Below are positions 32,201 to 40,391 of a stretch of 64,000 nucleotides of DNA, in pieces. Position 1 is the stretch's first letter. The number at the start of each line of letters is the position of its first letter. A program made the translations under genes and the position numbers. The notes beneath the pieces were generated by a model. It saw nothing but the letters and a program-made list of their open reading frames with translations, was not told the DNA's origin and ran no database searches. Source of the DNA: Bacteroidales bacterium UBA4295 (GTDB lineage: Bacteria > Bacteroidota > Bacteroidia > Bacteroidales > Paludibacteraceae); contig DGVB01000037.1 of assembly GCA_002395805.1 (NCBI GenBank), positions 97,239 to 161,238 of the forward strand. Direction: 5' to 3'.

Positions 32201-35200
32201 TTCCTGTCACCCACGATGGTATATTCACGTACCGAGAGACCATTCCTACTTTCGATACCGGCTGCGACTCCATTTGTGTGCTTAAACTGACTGTAGGCAA
32301 GCCGTATTCCGATGCTCAGACCTGGCCTCTCTGCGACAATGATACCTTGCGCTGGCAAGACACCCTCTTCGTAGGTACAAAATTCACAGGCACATTGCCT
32401 GCCGGCGTGCCGACAAGAACGGTTACTACTTCGTTGGATACACGTCGCGACACCGTTTCACGTTATGGATGCGATTCCATCTTCACGCTTCACATAGACC
32501 TCTATCCGACACGTAATGCGATACCTAAAGATACGTTCATTTGCGAAAACGAAGTATATACTTTCTATGGTCAAACATACACATGGACAGCAAGCCCGGA
32601 TCCATATATCCTGAAACATCAAGATTATACATCGCATCATTGTGACAGTTCGGTACAGCATAATGTTTATGTTTACCCTGTTTTCCTAAATGAGCGTGAA
32701 CTGAACGATACCGTTTGTCAGGTTTTGAACGGCAATTTCTCTTATGTCTGGGAGGGTGCAGCCCATCAGAATTGGAACAACACGCCAAACCAATATCTCA
32801 AGCGACCGGGAACGTATGAACTGGTGGATAACTTAGAAACCATCCATGGCTGCGACTCTATCATCCATCGTACGCTGGTCGTTCTGCCGACTCATGACAT
32901 CCACGTGCCGCACACGATGTCCAGCGAAGATACCGTGCATTGGGAGGGACGTATTTATGCGGGTATGACCGCTGTCTTTGACAATCCGGGCGGATTAGAA
33001 GTGATCCGTTGCTCGGGCGAGCAAACCGTTGTTGACCGTCTCACGACCCAACCGATCGGTACGCATTCCTGCGACTCCGTTCGTACCATGGAACTGAGAA
33101 TCGGACAAGTGTTCCGCGATACGATTTACGATGCAACATGTGCCAACTGCGGAATGTATAACTGGGTGATTACCAGTCCGATAACCGGCAGAGACACAGT
33201 AATTGAGATTACCGATCTGCCGGCGCCGTATCAGGAAAAGATCTATTATGACAGTCTGAAAACGGCTCTCAATTATGACTCGATCTACGTGCTGCGTCTG
33301 ACGGCATATCCGAATTACGAGTACACGGACAACGGCGAGATATGCCAAGGCGAAGAGTACCGCTGGACCGGCCATATGGGCAACGACAACAGCGTAGAAC
33401 ACCATCTCTATTACAACAGACGTCCGATCACAGAGATTCCTACCGACCGGTACGGCACGATACAAATCGTCGACTCAATGCTGACGGACACGATCTATAC
33501 GAATCCCAAGACCCATACCGTTAAGCCGATGCATTGCGATAGCGTCTGGACATTGACGCTGGTCGTTCATCCTACCTACAACAGCCGCTATGTCGATTTG
33601 ACGGATCCTGTACCTATGGCTTCGAACGACACGATATCCCATTTCACGCAGCCGCGAACACTCTTTGTGGGCTATGACTTCGACTATACGGCAGCGGGCA
33701 CTTCTCCTGCTGAACTGGAACAGCAATATGACAGCGTGGTGTATATCGACCGCAGCGAGGGAGAGAGCCATTACGACTCTGTGGTGAATACTTCGCAATA
33801 CGGCTGCGATAGTGTACACTACGTCCGGATAGCGATCTGTGAAATTAAGTTCACCTTGAAGCGCGACTCCATCGGTGATAACAACACTACCTGGCATTTC
33901 GGCGGCGACACATATGCCCGCCAGCATACGCATGAACTGATCTCCGGTGAGATTTTCCATCAATACGATGACGGTACGCCGGTTGATTACTCGGTAGCGG
34001 ACGGGCGTATCATGCGCGAATACCTCTTTATAGACACCCTGCGCACGGCTAACGGATGCGACTCTATCGTCCATGACTCCGTCTTTGTATTCCCGACCTA
34101 TGAGTTCCATTTCGACACCGCTGTCTGCTCCAACACACGTTATGACTGGCGCACGTTGACCAAAATGAATGAACAGAGAACGGGTACCTACTATGACTCT
34201 GTGAACTATACGGTAGGTACGCATACCTTCGATTCGGTCTATGTGCTCGGTCTGGAAGTCATGCCTTCCGGCTATTGGCAGTATGACACGGTTCTGTGTA
34301 TGAACGATACGATCTGGTGGCATTATAAGCAGATTTATTATCGCCCGGGAGGATTGACCTATGTAGAGGCGGACTATAAAGACGAATCGAATCCTTGCGG
34401 CGAGAAACACCACTTGGATTTGACTTTCATGCCTTTCTATGGTGCTACGCTCGTGGAATATGATACGATTTGTCAGTCCGATCCTTACCAATGGATCAGC
34501 CCGGGAGAGACCAAACCGCATACCGAAGCGCTGCGGGACGAGAACGGCAATCCGGTCTCTTCTATCCCGACCGATATAGTAGGAGAGTACACCTATTACG
34601 ATAGTCTGAGAACCAAGTCCTGCGGCTGTGACTCTGTCTATACGCTGCATCTGGTGGTCAAACCTGCTTATCATTTCTATACCGACACGGCTATCTGTAC
34701 GGGCGATGAGTTCCAATGGGTTGTCAAAGACAAGGACGGCAATGATTATACCAATGGTGTCACATATAGTTCCTTGGTTTCCATGCACTTGTATGACACA
34801 ATCTTGGGCGCCACCTCGGCCGGCTGCGACTCCACCTATTATCTCCATATCTTTGTTGATCAGCCGTATGAGATACCGGTAGAGGCAACCAAGTGCGCGG
34901 GCGATGAGTTTGAATGGAACGGCCGCAACTACAATGCCGAGATAGCAGACTCGCGCAACTGGGACAAACCGCAGGAGTTCTACGACACGATCCGGACGCA
35001 TACCGTTGTGGGCCGGTGTGACTCTGTCATGTATCTCCATCTGATGATAGCGCCAAGCGCAGACTCTGTCTGGACGGACACTATCTGCGTCGGCGAGACC
35101 TATTCTTTCCTGGAGTACCAATGGACGGAAGGCGGAGTATACGCCTTCAGGCATGATAACTACTGGGGTTGTCCTATTAATTACCAACTGACACTTCGTG

Positions 35201-36105
35201 CGATACCGCCTACGACGGTAGCCCTTACGCCGGAGCCTGTTTGTATCAACGATGCCGGACAGGATTTCACCTATACGATCCGCTATACCTATTCCGGCGA
35301 ATTCCAGCCGCTCAGTTATACGGTGCGTTATGACTCCGCTTCGCTGGAGGCCGGATTTATCGACCAGGAAGACATCCTCATAGCGCCTAATCTGAGAGCC
35401 GGTACGGAATACGAATTGTATATTCCTACGCCTGTTATCGAGCAAAAAGAGAATTATCCAAGACCGGATAAATATCATGCTACGATAGCGTTCCAGAACG
35501 GTATCTGCCTCTCCGACAGTCTCATGACTTTCCCGCTGGAGATTATGATGAGTTATCCTAACTGGTTGCTGGAGCAGCGCCACGGAGACGTGATCGCTAT
35601 CCTGAATGAGAACTACAACGGAGGCTACACCTGGACTGAATACCAGTGGTATGAAGGCGACTCGATGCTCGTCGGTCAGACGAGGCCGTATCTCCATATC
35701 CCGACCGGACTGACACCCGGTGCTTACTACCATGTCGAGCTGACTCGTACGGAGGAGACAGAGGCCTTCCCAACCTGCGAGATCCAGGCGATAGCAAACC
35801 CGATCAATAATGATTTCGCTCCTACGATGGGTTACCTCGCTGTCACACCGACATGTATCCTCACGGCCAATCCTATTGCGTATATCCTGTCGCGTAAGGA
35901 TGGTATGTACCGTATCACGACGAGCGACGGCAAGTTTGTTTCGGAGGGACTCTTCCGTGCTGATGCCACACCTATCCAACTGCCCGCTATCTCCGGCATG
36001 TATATCATCCAGTTATGGTCTGAGAACACTCCGGAAGAACCCTATAGAGCTGTTAAAGTAATTGTACGAGAGCAATGTCCAAACTGCGACATATCATCCT
36101 TCTGA
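29233..36105 (+). CDS. 2290-residue secreted protein: IgGFc-binding N-terminal domain, about 18 Cys-Asp-Ser repeats, T9SS-type C-terminus
   Basis: A signal peptide (RLLYILPFLILATSWCDSLWA) leads into a domain (about residues 25-490) resembling the IgGFc-binding protein N-terminal family: EGREFFVAWLPNGG, YDQLLPVTKWGMKFLVP and NEVHVTALNDNTNV. Residues 500-1980 hold about 18 repeats of 70-110 residues. Each contains a tyrosine-rich beta segment and closes with CDS followed by alternating hydrophobics (GCDSIFTLHIDLYP, GCDSVYTLHLVVKP). Roughly 14 keep the exact CDS triplet and four are degenerate. The last 100 residues (YRITTSDGKFVSEGLF, ISGMYIIQLW) are a T9SS type A-like sorting domain with a short tail EQCPNCDISSF. 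Likely a surface adhesin or filament; the ligand is unknown. It overlaps the next gene by 31 nt. Confidence 0.82.
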   Translation: MKRLLYILPFLILATSWCDSLWAQTTQPKQLSDVTTTEGREFFVAWLPNGGSLPTDADLKLQLIASTRHSNSIKVEYPSGRTDGPYILIPGQSHVITVDPAEVYWNITAGEEQRPLNKGIRVYSSSNEKFTLYSINQCGTEAQGTLCFDGAHILPVEALGNEYIVQTAEADEMATEFVVMSTKPGVTTVTLDLKVSSRNPVPQPMTITLNGPKQIYIVRSKAPDPEAPNDIIDLSGSTICADQPIAVWSGNQVASIPNQNANTKDHAYDQLLPVTKWGMKFLVPMTGLYTQYNEVHVTALNDNTNVSITNQRGARSTTSSITLPAQGDSVFVVKAPLAGNLDNMAMYIEADKPIQVYLHSSAGAANPYDDIDGVRHLQGDPSMTIIPPLEYLTDTTIFATYNGGDGNLTHEMRLWAKTANVGSIRMNGNSIASSFSPSNIAPGYSTAKIPINPTQGTSYIITAPEKCFSGYVYGMNDGQTYLYPVGYDFTPHPDSLFLLDNGPQYTVRESEWQEHAVSATEGGWYLDKTLQDDGTYLLDSIFVCDSTILKFPINTHQPWSKVKWEIEASIQGSTYFEPLEQLPDNVSRPELEHQFHLLPITEKQEPFEDFEVRGIVFHSPVFCEIPEEKWDRDTFNTVVRVMRQYNDTTWHVMCIGDTIKFFYDSLYSQEDLNLHDPVQKDSTLFIATESSAHNPNRWQYNIGTGGPYTFTRQYTSMGGCDSLSTIRIFVCSSYFEEKDTVVCQDGTKFLKYGRFFKRYSDNNSWPVADTVLYDTLRAVGCMSTPEYREFLEHCPTFNGCDSVLKLHLKVMKLVRNIETVNQCMSTGPLFDWKEKGSGRIIHSFSADTMQKGIVYTFYDTIRYANCPECPDGRCDSVRNILNLQFVSDDGQEHGPFHVCQGHTYTYQNMDFTHTFNSDGKICNHPYEVIGTVHVYGVVDGQKKELCSFEDKVTFIVDTVYKDQMTYDTICWDPTATNQKYNWINHPNVDIPVTHDGIFTYRETIPTFDTGCDSICVLKLTVGKPYSDAQTWPLCDNDTLRWQDTLFVGTKFTGTLPAGVPTRTVTTSLDTRRDTVSRYGCDSIFTLHIDLYPTRNAIPKDTFICENEVYTFYGQTYTWTASPDPYILKHQDYTSHHCDSSVQHNVYVYPVFLNERELNDTVCQVLNGNFSYVWEGAAHQNWNNTPNQYLKRPGTYELVDNLETIHGCDSIIHRTLVVLPTHDIHVPHTMSSEDTVHWEGRIYAGMTAVFDNPGGLEVIRCSGEQTVVDRLTTQPIGTHSCDSVRTMELRIGQVFRDTIYDATCANCGMYNWVITSPITGRDTVIEITDLPAPYQEKIYYDSLKTALNYDSIYVLRLTAYPNYEYTDNGEICQGEEYRWTGHMGNDNSVEHHLYYNRRPITEIPTDRYGTIQIVDSMLTDTIYTNPKTHTVKPMHCDSVWTLTLVVHPTYNSRYVDLTDPVPMASNDTISHFTQPRTLFVGYDFDYTAAGTSPAELEQQYDSVVYIDRSEGESHYDSVVNTSQYGCDSVHYVRIAICEIKFTLKRDSIGDNNTTWHFGGDTYARQHTHELISGEIFHQYDDGTPVDYSVADGRIMREYLFIDTLRTANGCDSIVHDSVFVFPTYEFHFDTAVCSNTRYDWRTLTKMNEQRTGTYYDSVNYTVGTHTFDSVYVLGLEVMPSGYWQYDTVLCMNDTIWWHYKQIYYRPGGLTYVEADYKDESNPCGEKHHLDLTFMPFYGATLVEYDTICQSDPYQWISPGETKPHTEALRDENGNPVSSIPTDIVGEYTYYDSLRTKSCGCDSVYTLHLVVKPAYHFYTDTAICTGDEFQWVVKDKDGNDYTNGVTYSSLVSMHLYDTILGATSAGCDSTYYLHIFVDQPYEIPVEATKCAGDEFEWNGRNYNAEIADSRNWDKPQEFYDTIRTHTVVGRCDSVMYLHLMIAPSADSVWTDTICVGETYSFLEYQWTEGGVYAFRHDNYWGCPINYQLTLRAIPPTTVALTPEPVCINDAGQDFTYTIRYTYSGEFQPLSYTVRYDSASLEAGFIDQEDILIAPNLRAGTEYELYIPTPVIEQKENYPRPDKYHATIAFQNGICLSDSLMTFPLEIMMSYPNWLLEQRHGDVIAILNENYNGGYTWTEYQWYEGDSMLVGQTRPYLHIPTGLTPGAYYHVELTRTEETEAFPTCEIQAIANPINNDFAPTMGYLAVTPTCILTANPIAYILSRKDGMYRITTSDGKFVSEGLFRADATPIQLPAISGMYIIQLWSENTPEEPYRAVKVIVREQCPNCDISSF

Positions 36106-37142
36106 TTCTCTGCCTGCTGCCCGCATTGACATGGGCGCAGAGACGCTACTCGGCCAATGAATGGCATGAGAAAGAGTTGGCGTCCAAGAGAGGCTTCTCC
36201 ACCAAAGACGTGGAGAACAGCACGGACGTGCTCTTTGGTCTGCATGCCGACGAGTACGCAGGCACACATCATTTGATCGGCTTCTCGCTGGAGGGCTCAT
36301 GGTCTTCGTTTGTCAGCAATATGCCGGCGGCTAAGGTAACGCCGGGAGGTGGAGCTGCCGGGTTCCATCTGCTTTATGAGTTCCAGTACAACGGATTCTT
36401 GCTTCAGACCGGTATCGGTGTAGCGTACCAGAAAGTATTCACGAATGTAGCGGACACGGCTATCTACCATCCGAATATGACGGATACATGGTCCGGCATC
36501 AATCCTGCTTCTTTCACGCTCAAACATGCTTTCACCGACCGTCAGGATGTGTCGCAACAGGCGTATGGCCAGATTCCGCTCTATTTCGGCCATTATTTCT
36601 TCGGACCGCAGGGCATCGGTTATTTCCTGGCCGGCGTACATGCCAATTATGCCTTCTGGGGGGATACACGCCAGAAGATGCTCATCTCCACCTCCGGTCT
36701 CTACGAGCGGTATGTAGGAATATGGGAAGAGATGGACAACCATGGTTTCCGGAAAGATGTACCGGCGGAACGGACGGGTACGCAACTCAAACTGAAATTC
36801 GACCTCATGGCGCATGCCGAGATCGGATATGAGTATAACACCCGTCAGTCGGCAAGGGACTATCGTTTGCGGCCGGCTGACAGGCTGGACGGGCGAATCC
36901 GTTTTGCCGCATTCGCCGAATTCGGCATGCTCAATATATGTCCGGGCACCAAGAATGAGTTCTATGGCCTTCCGGATCAGACAATCTATGATTTCTCCAC
37001 CTATCGGATGGATCATATCTTCTCTTCCGAAGATGCCAAATCCTTCTGGCAGCGCAATCTGTTCGTCGGCGTCCGCGTCACTTTCCTCTTCGGTTTCAAG
37101 CCGGAAGAGCATTGTATCCTCTGCGATCCATGGCGCCACTAA
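36075..37142 (+). CDS. outer-membrane beta-barrel protein
   Basis: Start at 36075 (MSKLRHIILLILCLLPALTWAQ) gives a signal peptide and lies inside the end of the giant gene. 355 residues with alternating strands (LIGFSLEGSW, GAAGFHLLYEFQYNGFLLQT, FLAGVHANYAFWG, MAHAEIGYEYN, RFAAFAEFGMLN, LFVGVRVTFLFGF) typical of PorT-like or OmpA-type barrels. It ends EEHCILCDPWRH, a short Cys-x2-Cys tail like that of the preceding protein (EQCPNCD). The shared tail motif and gene overlap suggest it is the membrane partner of the giant protein (inference). Overlaps xseA by 13 nt. Confidence 0.72.
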   Translation: MSKLRHIILLILCLLPALTWAQRRYSANEWHEKELASKRGFSTKDVENSTDVLFGLHADEYAGTHHLIGFSLEGSWSSFVSNMPAAKVTPGGGAAGFHLLYEFQYNGFLLQTGIGVAYQKVFTNVADTAIYHPNMTDTWSGINPASFTLKHAFTDRQDVSQQAYGQIPLYFGHYFFGPQGIGYFLAGVHANYAFWGDTRQKMLISTSGLYERYVGIWEEMDNHGFRKDVPAERTGTQLKLKFDLMAHAEIGYEYNTRQSARDYRLRPADRLDGRIRFAAFAEFGMLNICPGTKNEFYGLPDQTIYDFSTYRMDHIFSSEDAKSFWQRNLFVGVRVTFLFGFKPEEHCILCDPWRH

Positions 37143-38242
37143 CTCTCTCTGAATTATGCTACCTGATCGGTGAAGCGCTGGACGACAGTCTGGCGCCTTC
37201 TTATTGGGTGAAAGCGGAAATCTCATCCCTCTCCGAACGTGGAGGGCATCTCTATCTCGACCTCATCGATTCTCCCCCTTCAGGGGGACGGGGGGCTTCC
37301 GCCAAGATGCGCGCTACTTGCTGGGCGGGAAATAAAGAGATACTCATGGCCTATTTCGAATCCGAGACAGGACAACCGCTCCAAGCCGGCATGTCTGTAC
37401 TCGTGGAGGCAGAGATCCAATATCACGCTGTCTATGGGTTGAGTTTGTCTATCGTGGGTATTGATCCTTCCTATACGCTCGGCGACATCGCACGCCAGAG
37501 ACAACAGACGATTGCGCAACTAAAAGCCGACGGACTACTGGACGCCCAGCAACTGCTGCCTCTGCCTACACTCATCCGCCGGATAGCCGTCATCTCCTCA
37601 CCGCAGGCCGCCGGATACGAAGATTTCAAACACCAACTGGACGCTTCGCCATACCGATTCGAGACCACCCTCTTCGGCGCGACCATGCAAGGCGAGACAG
37701 CTGCCCGTTCCATCCTTGCCGCTTTAGAAGAAATCTCAATGGTAAATGGTAAATGTCCAAATGGTAAATATTATGACTGCGTCGTAATAATAAGAGGCGG
37801 CGGTGCTACAACGGACCTCTCCTGCTTCGACAACTATGAACTATGCGCCGTTTGTGCGCAGTACGAATTGCCTGTTCTCACCGGCATCGGCCATACGCGC
37901 GACATCTCTATTCTCGATCTCGTCGCCCACGAAGCGCTCAAGACACCTACTGCCGTAGCCGAATGGCTCATCCATCGTCTGGACGAACAATCGGCACGTA
38001 TAGAAAATCTCTTCCTGCGTCTCGCAAGAACCGCCGAGCGGCAGATTCTCATCCGCCGCCATCGTGTCGATCTGCTGGAGCAACGTCTCGCTGCCTGCAA
38101 TCCCGAACGAATCTACCGGATGGGCTATTCGCTGCTGACAAAAAACGGCCAAGTCATCCGCTCTGTCTCTGACATCCATCCGGGCGATGTCGTCACTTCC
38201 CATCTCGCTGATGGTACCATAGACCTTACTGCGAATGGCTAA
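37130..38242 (+). CDS. xseA: exodeoxyribonuclease VII large subunit
   Basis: Start at 37130 (MAPLTLSELCYLIGEALDD). 370 residues: N-terminal OB domain (YWVKAEISSLSERGGHLYLDL), then the exonuclease VII core (RIAVISSPQAAGYEDF, CVVIIRGGGATTDLSCFD, VLTGIGHTRDISILDLVAHE, KTPTAVAEWLI), and a short helical tail. With XseB it degrades single-stranded DNA; XseB is not in the window. Shorter than E. coli XseA (456) because the coiled-coil tail is reduced. Two repeat-derived inserts interrupt it in frame: SPPSGGRGA (37271-37297) and NGKCPNGKY (37736-37773). Confidence 0.92.
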   Translation: MAPLTLSELCYLIGEALDDSLAPSYWVKAEISSLSERGGHLYLDLIDSPPSGGRGASAKMRATCWAGNKEILMAYFESETGQPLQAGMSVLVEAEIQYHAVYGLSLSIVGIDPSYTLGDIARQRQQTIAQLKADGLLDAQQLLPLPTLIRRIAVISSPQAAGYEDFKHQLDASPYRFETTLFGATMQGETAARSILAALEEISMVNGKCPNGKYYDCVVIIRGGGATTDLSCFDNYELCAVCAQYELPVLTGIGHTRDISILDLVAHEALKTPTAVAEWLIHRLDEQSARIENLFLRLARTAERQILIRRHRVDLLEQRLAACNPERIYRMGYSLLTKNGQVIRSVSDIHPGDVVTSHLADGTIDLTANG

Positions 38243-39038
38243 ACGCGACTGGCATATTCTCGCACGCGAGCAACGTCTCGGCGCAATCATTCTTTTCACT
38301 CTCGCCTTGGCCGGCTGGCTGTTCGTCGCTATCCGGCAATCGAATCATCCGGACAATACACCTCCCGATAAACCGGCTAAGAAATCCTGGGCGGAACGCA
38401 AAGACTCCATCCGTCTGGCGGATTCGCTGCGTTTTGTGCAATGGAAAGAAGAACGCGAAGCGCGTTATGACTCGTTTTTCGTAGCCGATTCTCTTCGCCA
38501 TGAGCAATGGAAGATTGAGCGAAAGGCACGATGGGATTCGATGCGAACAGAGCGGCAGGAACAATGGGACTCCATGCGTATTGCCGATTCGCTCTGGCGG
38601 GACTCGATGGGTATACGTTTCGTCAAAAAGATCAAGAAAGATACGATTCTCGATCTTAACCATTGCGACACAACGGAGTTGCAATATATACGCGGGATCG
38701 GACGTTATACGGCGGTGCAAATCGTCAGATACCGCGAGCAACTCGGCGGGTACTACAGCCCCGAACAACTAACCGACGAACCTTTCGCCAAACTCTCGCT
38801 CGACACGCTGCTGCATCATTTCACGGCGGACAGCCGCGATATACAGCTTCTCCCCGTTAACTCTCTCACAGCATCGGAACTGGCACAACATCCGTATCTT
38901 CGTTTCGAGCAGGCGAAGGCAATCTACACCCTTCGCAGGAAATACGTCTATCTCACCTCGCTTGACGACCTTCGGACTCTCCATGAATTGTCCGAAAAAG
39001 ACCTGCAGAGAATCGCTCCGTACCTCTCTTTTGAGTGA
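38235..39038 (+). CDS. membrane-anchored helix-hairpin-helix (ComEA-like) protein
   Basis: 267 residues. One N-terminal transmembrane helix (GAIILFTLALAGWLFVAI); then a highly charged helical region (residues 55-125) made of repeats of the type RWDSMRTERQEQWDSMRIAD; then two helix-hairpin-helix units (LDLNHCDTTELQYIRGIGRY; LPVNSLTASELAQHPYLRF) like those of ComEA or T2SS GspK. HhH units bind DNA backbone or mediate protein contacts. The start overlaps the xseA stop by 8 nt. A link to DNA uptake with the ComEC-like gene 10 kb upstream is possible but unproven. Confidence 0.75.
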   Translation: MAKRDWHILAREQRLGAIILFTLALAGWLFVAIRQSNHPDNTPPDKPAKKSWAERKDSIRLADSLRFVQWKEEREARYDSFFVADSLRHEQWKIERKARWDSMRTERQEQWDSMRIADSLWRDSMGIRFVKKIKKDTILDLNHCDTTELQYIRGIGRYTAVQIVRYREQLGGYYSPEQLTDEPFAKLSLDTLLHHFTADSRDIQLLPVNSLTASELAQHPYLRFEQAKAIYTLRRKYVYLTSLDDLRTLHELSEKDLQRIAPYLSFE

Positions 39039-39130
39039 TTTCGGGGAACATTTTGCACGTTTTCAAACAACATATATTTTAATATATTGATTTTAAGCGA
39101 TTTGCAGATTCTTTTTTTCAAAGCCTTTTT

Positions 39131-39162
39131 CTTGCACAAGTCATAAAAAAGCAGTAATTTTG
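39131..39162 (+). promoter_or_regulatory. promoter of the TPR-HTH regulator gene
   Basis: CTTG (39131-39134), 20-nt spacer, TAATTTTG (39155-39162). The ATG at 39183 leaves only about 14 nt of leader and no Shine-Dalgarno. Confidence 0.75.
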
Positions 39163-39182
39163 CACCGGATTTGAAAAACACC

Positions 39183-40391
39183 ATGTTCGCTTTTGTATCA
39201 ACCATATTATCTATCCTGCTGCTGAGCAACCCGCTTACCCTGTACGAACAAGGAAAAACGCTTCGTGAAGAAGGCAAACAGGTGGAAGCCATGCAGGCTT
39301 TCATCGAGGCTGCGCATAGCGGAACAGATGACGAAGTACTTTTAGGGCGCATCTTGTCAAACATGGCGAACATGTGCCGCCAAGCCAACGACCATTCTAC
39401 GGCGTTTGAGGTATATACCCTTTCAGCCGAACATTTCCGGAAAGCCGCAGACACGCTTGCATATGCCTACGCGCTCAACAACATGGCTTGGGAACAGGCG
39501 ACGATGGGAAATAAAGAGGCGGCTATAGAGCTGGTCGATTCCGCCGTACGCTGCTATCCGCGACCGCCACTAACGGACAAAATCATCGAGACCAAAGCCG
39601 CAGCCTGCTTGTTCAGAAAGGAGTATGACTCGGTGCTCGTCTATACCGCGCCGCCCGCGAATGACTACCTTCTCACGCTACGCGCGCAGGCATGTTCCTA
39701 TTTACAGATGGATGATTCGGCTACTTATTATGCGCAATTGCTCCTGCCGCAAACGACGAACCTCTTTGCGTTGGACGACCTCTATTATATCCTGACGCAT
39801 AATGACTCATCGGCGGACAAGGAGACCCTCCGAAACTTTGCTTCTCTACGCGCAGACACACAGAATGCCATCAAAGAGCGACATGGAGAGTTGACGAAAG
39901 CGGTGGAGATACTCAAACAGGATTTGGCGCCACAAGAAAAGACAAAACCGTGGAAGATCATTCTGCTCGTCGTTTTAGGTTTCGGACTGTTGGTGTGGGC
40001 AGCACTTGTTACGAAGAAACAACACCGTTTACATACTCAGAAATCGCAGTTTGAGCAGACACGTCGGTTTGAATTGGAGCAGAATATCCGTCATCTGCAA
40101 GAAACAAAAGATCTTCGGCAAGAACTGCAATGGACTGATTTTCAATCCTTCTGCACACAGATAGACAAGCGTTTTAATGCCTTTGCCGCCAAACTGTCCG
40201 CACAAGGACTTAACGAACAGGACATCCGTATTTGTGTACTCGTCCTCATCGGTCTAAGCCACAAGGAGACAGCCGAAATGCTCAACTGCTCACCCAAGAG
40301 TATCGGCAAACTCAAAGACCTTACCGCCCGTAAACTCGGCGTCTCCGGCGGACAATTACAAGACAAACTACAAAAAACAGCCATATTATGA
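39183..40391 (+). CDS. TPR-transmembrane-HTH regulator
   Basis: Start at 39183 (MFAFVSTILSILLLSNP); the TTG at 39171 is at the transcription start. 402 residues: signal-like N-terminus, TPR-type helices (about 20-160: LYEQGKTLREEGKQVEAMQA, YALNNMAWEQATMGNKEAAI), a transmembrane helix near residue 260 (IILLVVLGFGLLVWAALV), a coiled coil, and a C-terminal LuxR-like helix-turn-helix (ICVLVLIGLSHKETAEMLNC, SPKSIGKLKDLTARKLGV). This Bacteroidota architecture places a periplasmic sensor on a cytoplasmic DNA-binding domain. The 4-nt ATGA overlap with the next gene suggests it controls or responds to that secreted protein (inference). Confidence 0.78.
   Translation: MFAFVSTILSILLLSNPLTLYEQGKTLREEGKQVEAMQAFIEAAHSGTDDEVLLGRILSNMANMCRQANDHSTAFEVYTLSAEHFRKAADTLAYAYALNNMAWEQATMGNKEAAIELVDSAVRCYPRPPLTDKIIETKAAACLFRKEYDSVLVYTAPPANDYLLTLRAQACSYLQMDDSATYYAQLLLPQTTNLFALDDLYYILTHNDSSADKETLRNFASLRADTQNAIKERHGELTKAVEILKQDLAPQEKTKPWKIILLVVLGFGLLVWAALVTKKQHRLHTQKSQFEQTRRFELEQNIRHLQETKDLRQELQWTDFQSFCTQIDKRFNAFAAKLSAQGLNEQDIRICVLVLIGLSHKETAEMLNCSPKSIGKLKDLTARKLGVSGGQLQDKLQKTAIL

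Noticed and set aside
33475-35979. An 834-residue open frame on the minus strand opposite the 2290-residue protein gene
   Set aside because: Its Arg/Ile/Val-rich composition is what the antisense of Thr/Asp/Ser/Tyr-rich repeats gives. No start context, promoter or recognisable domain; the plus-strand frame is clearly coding.
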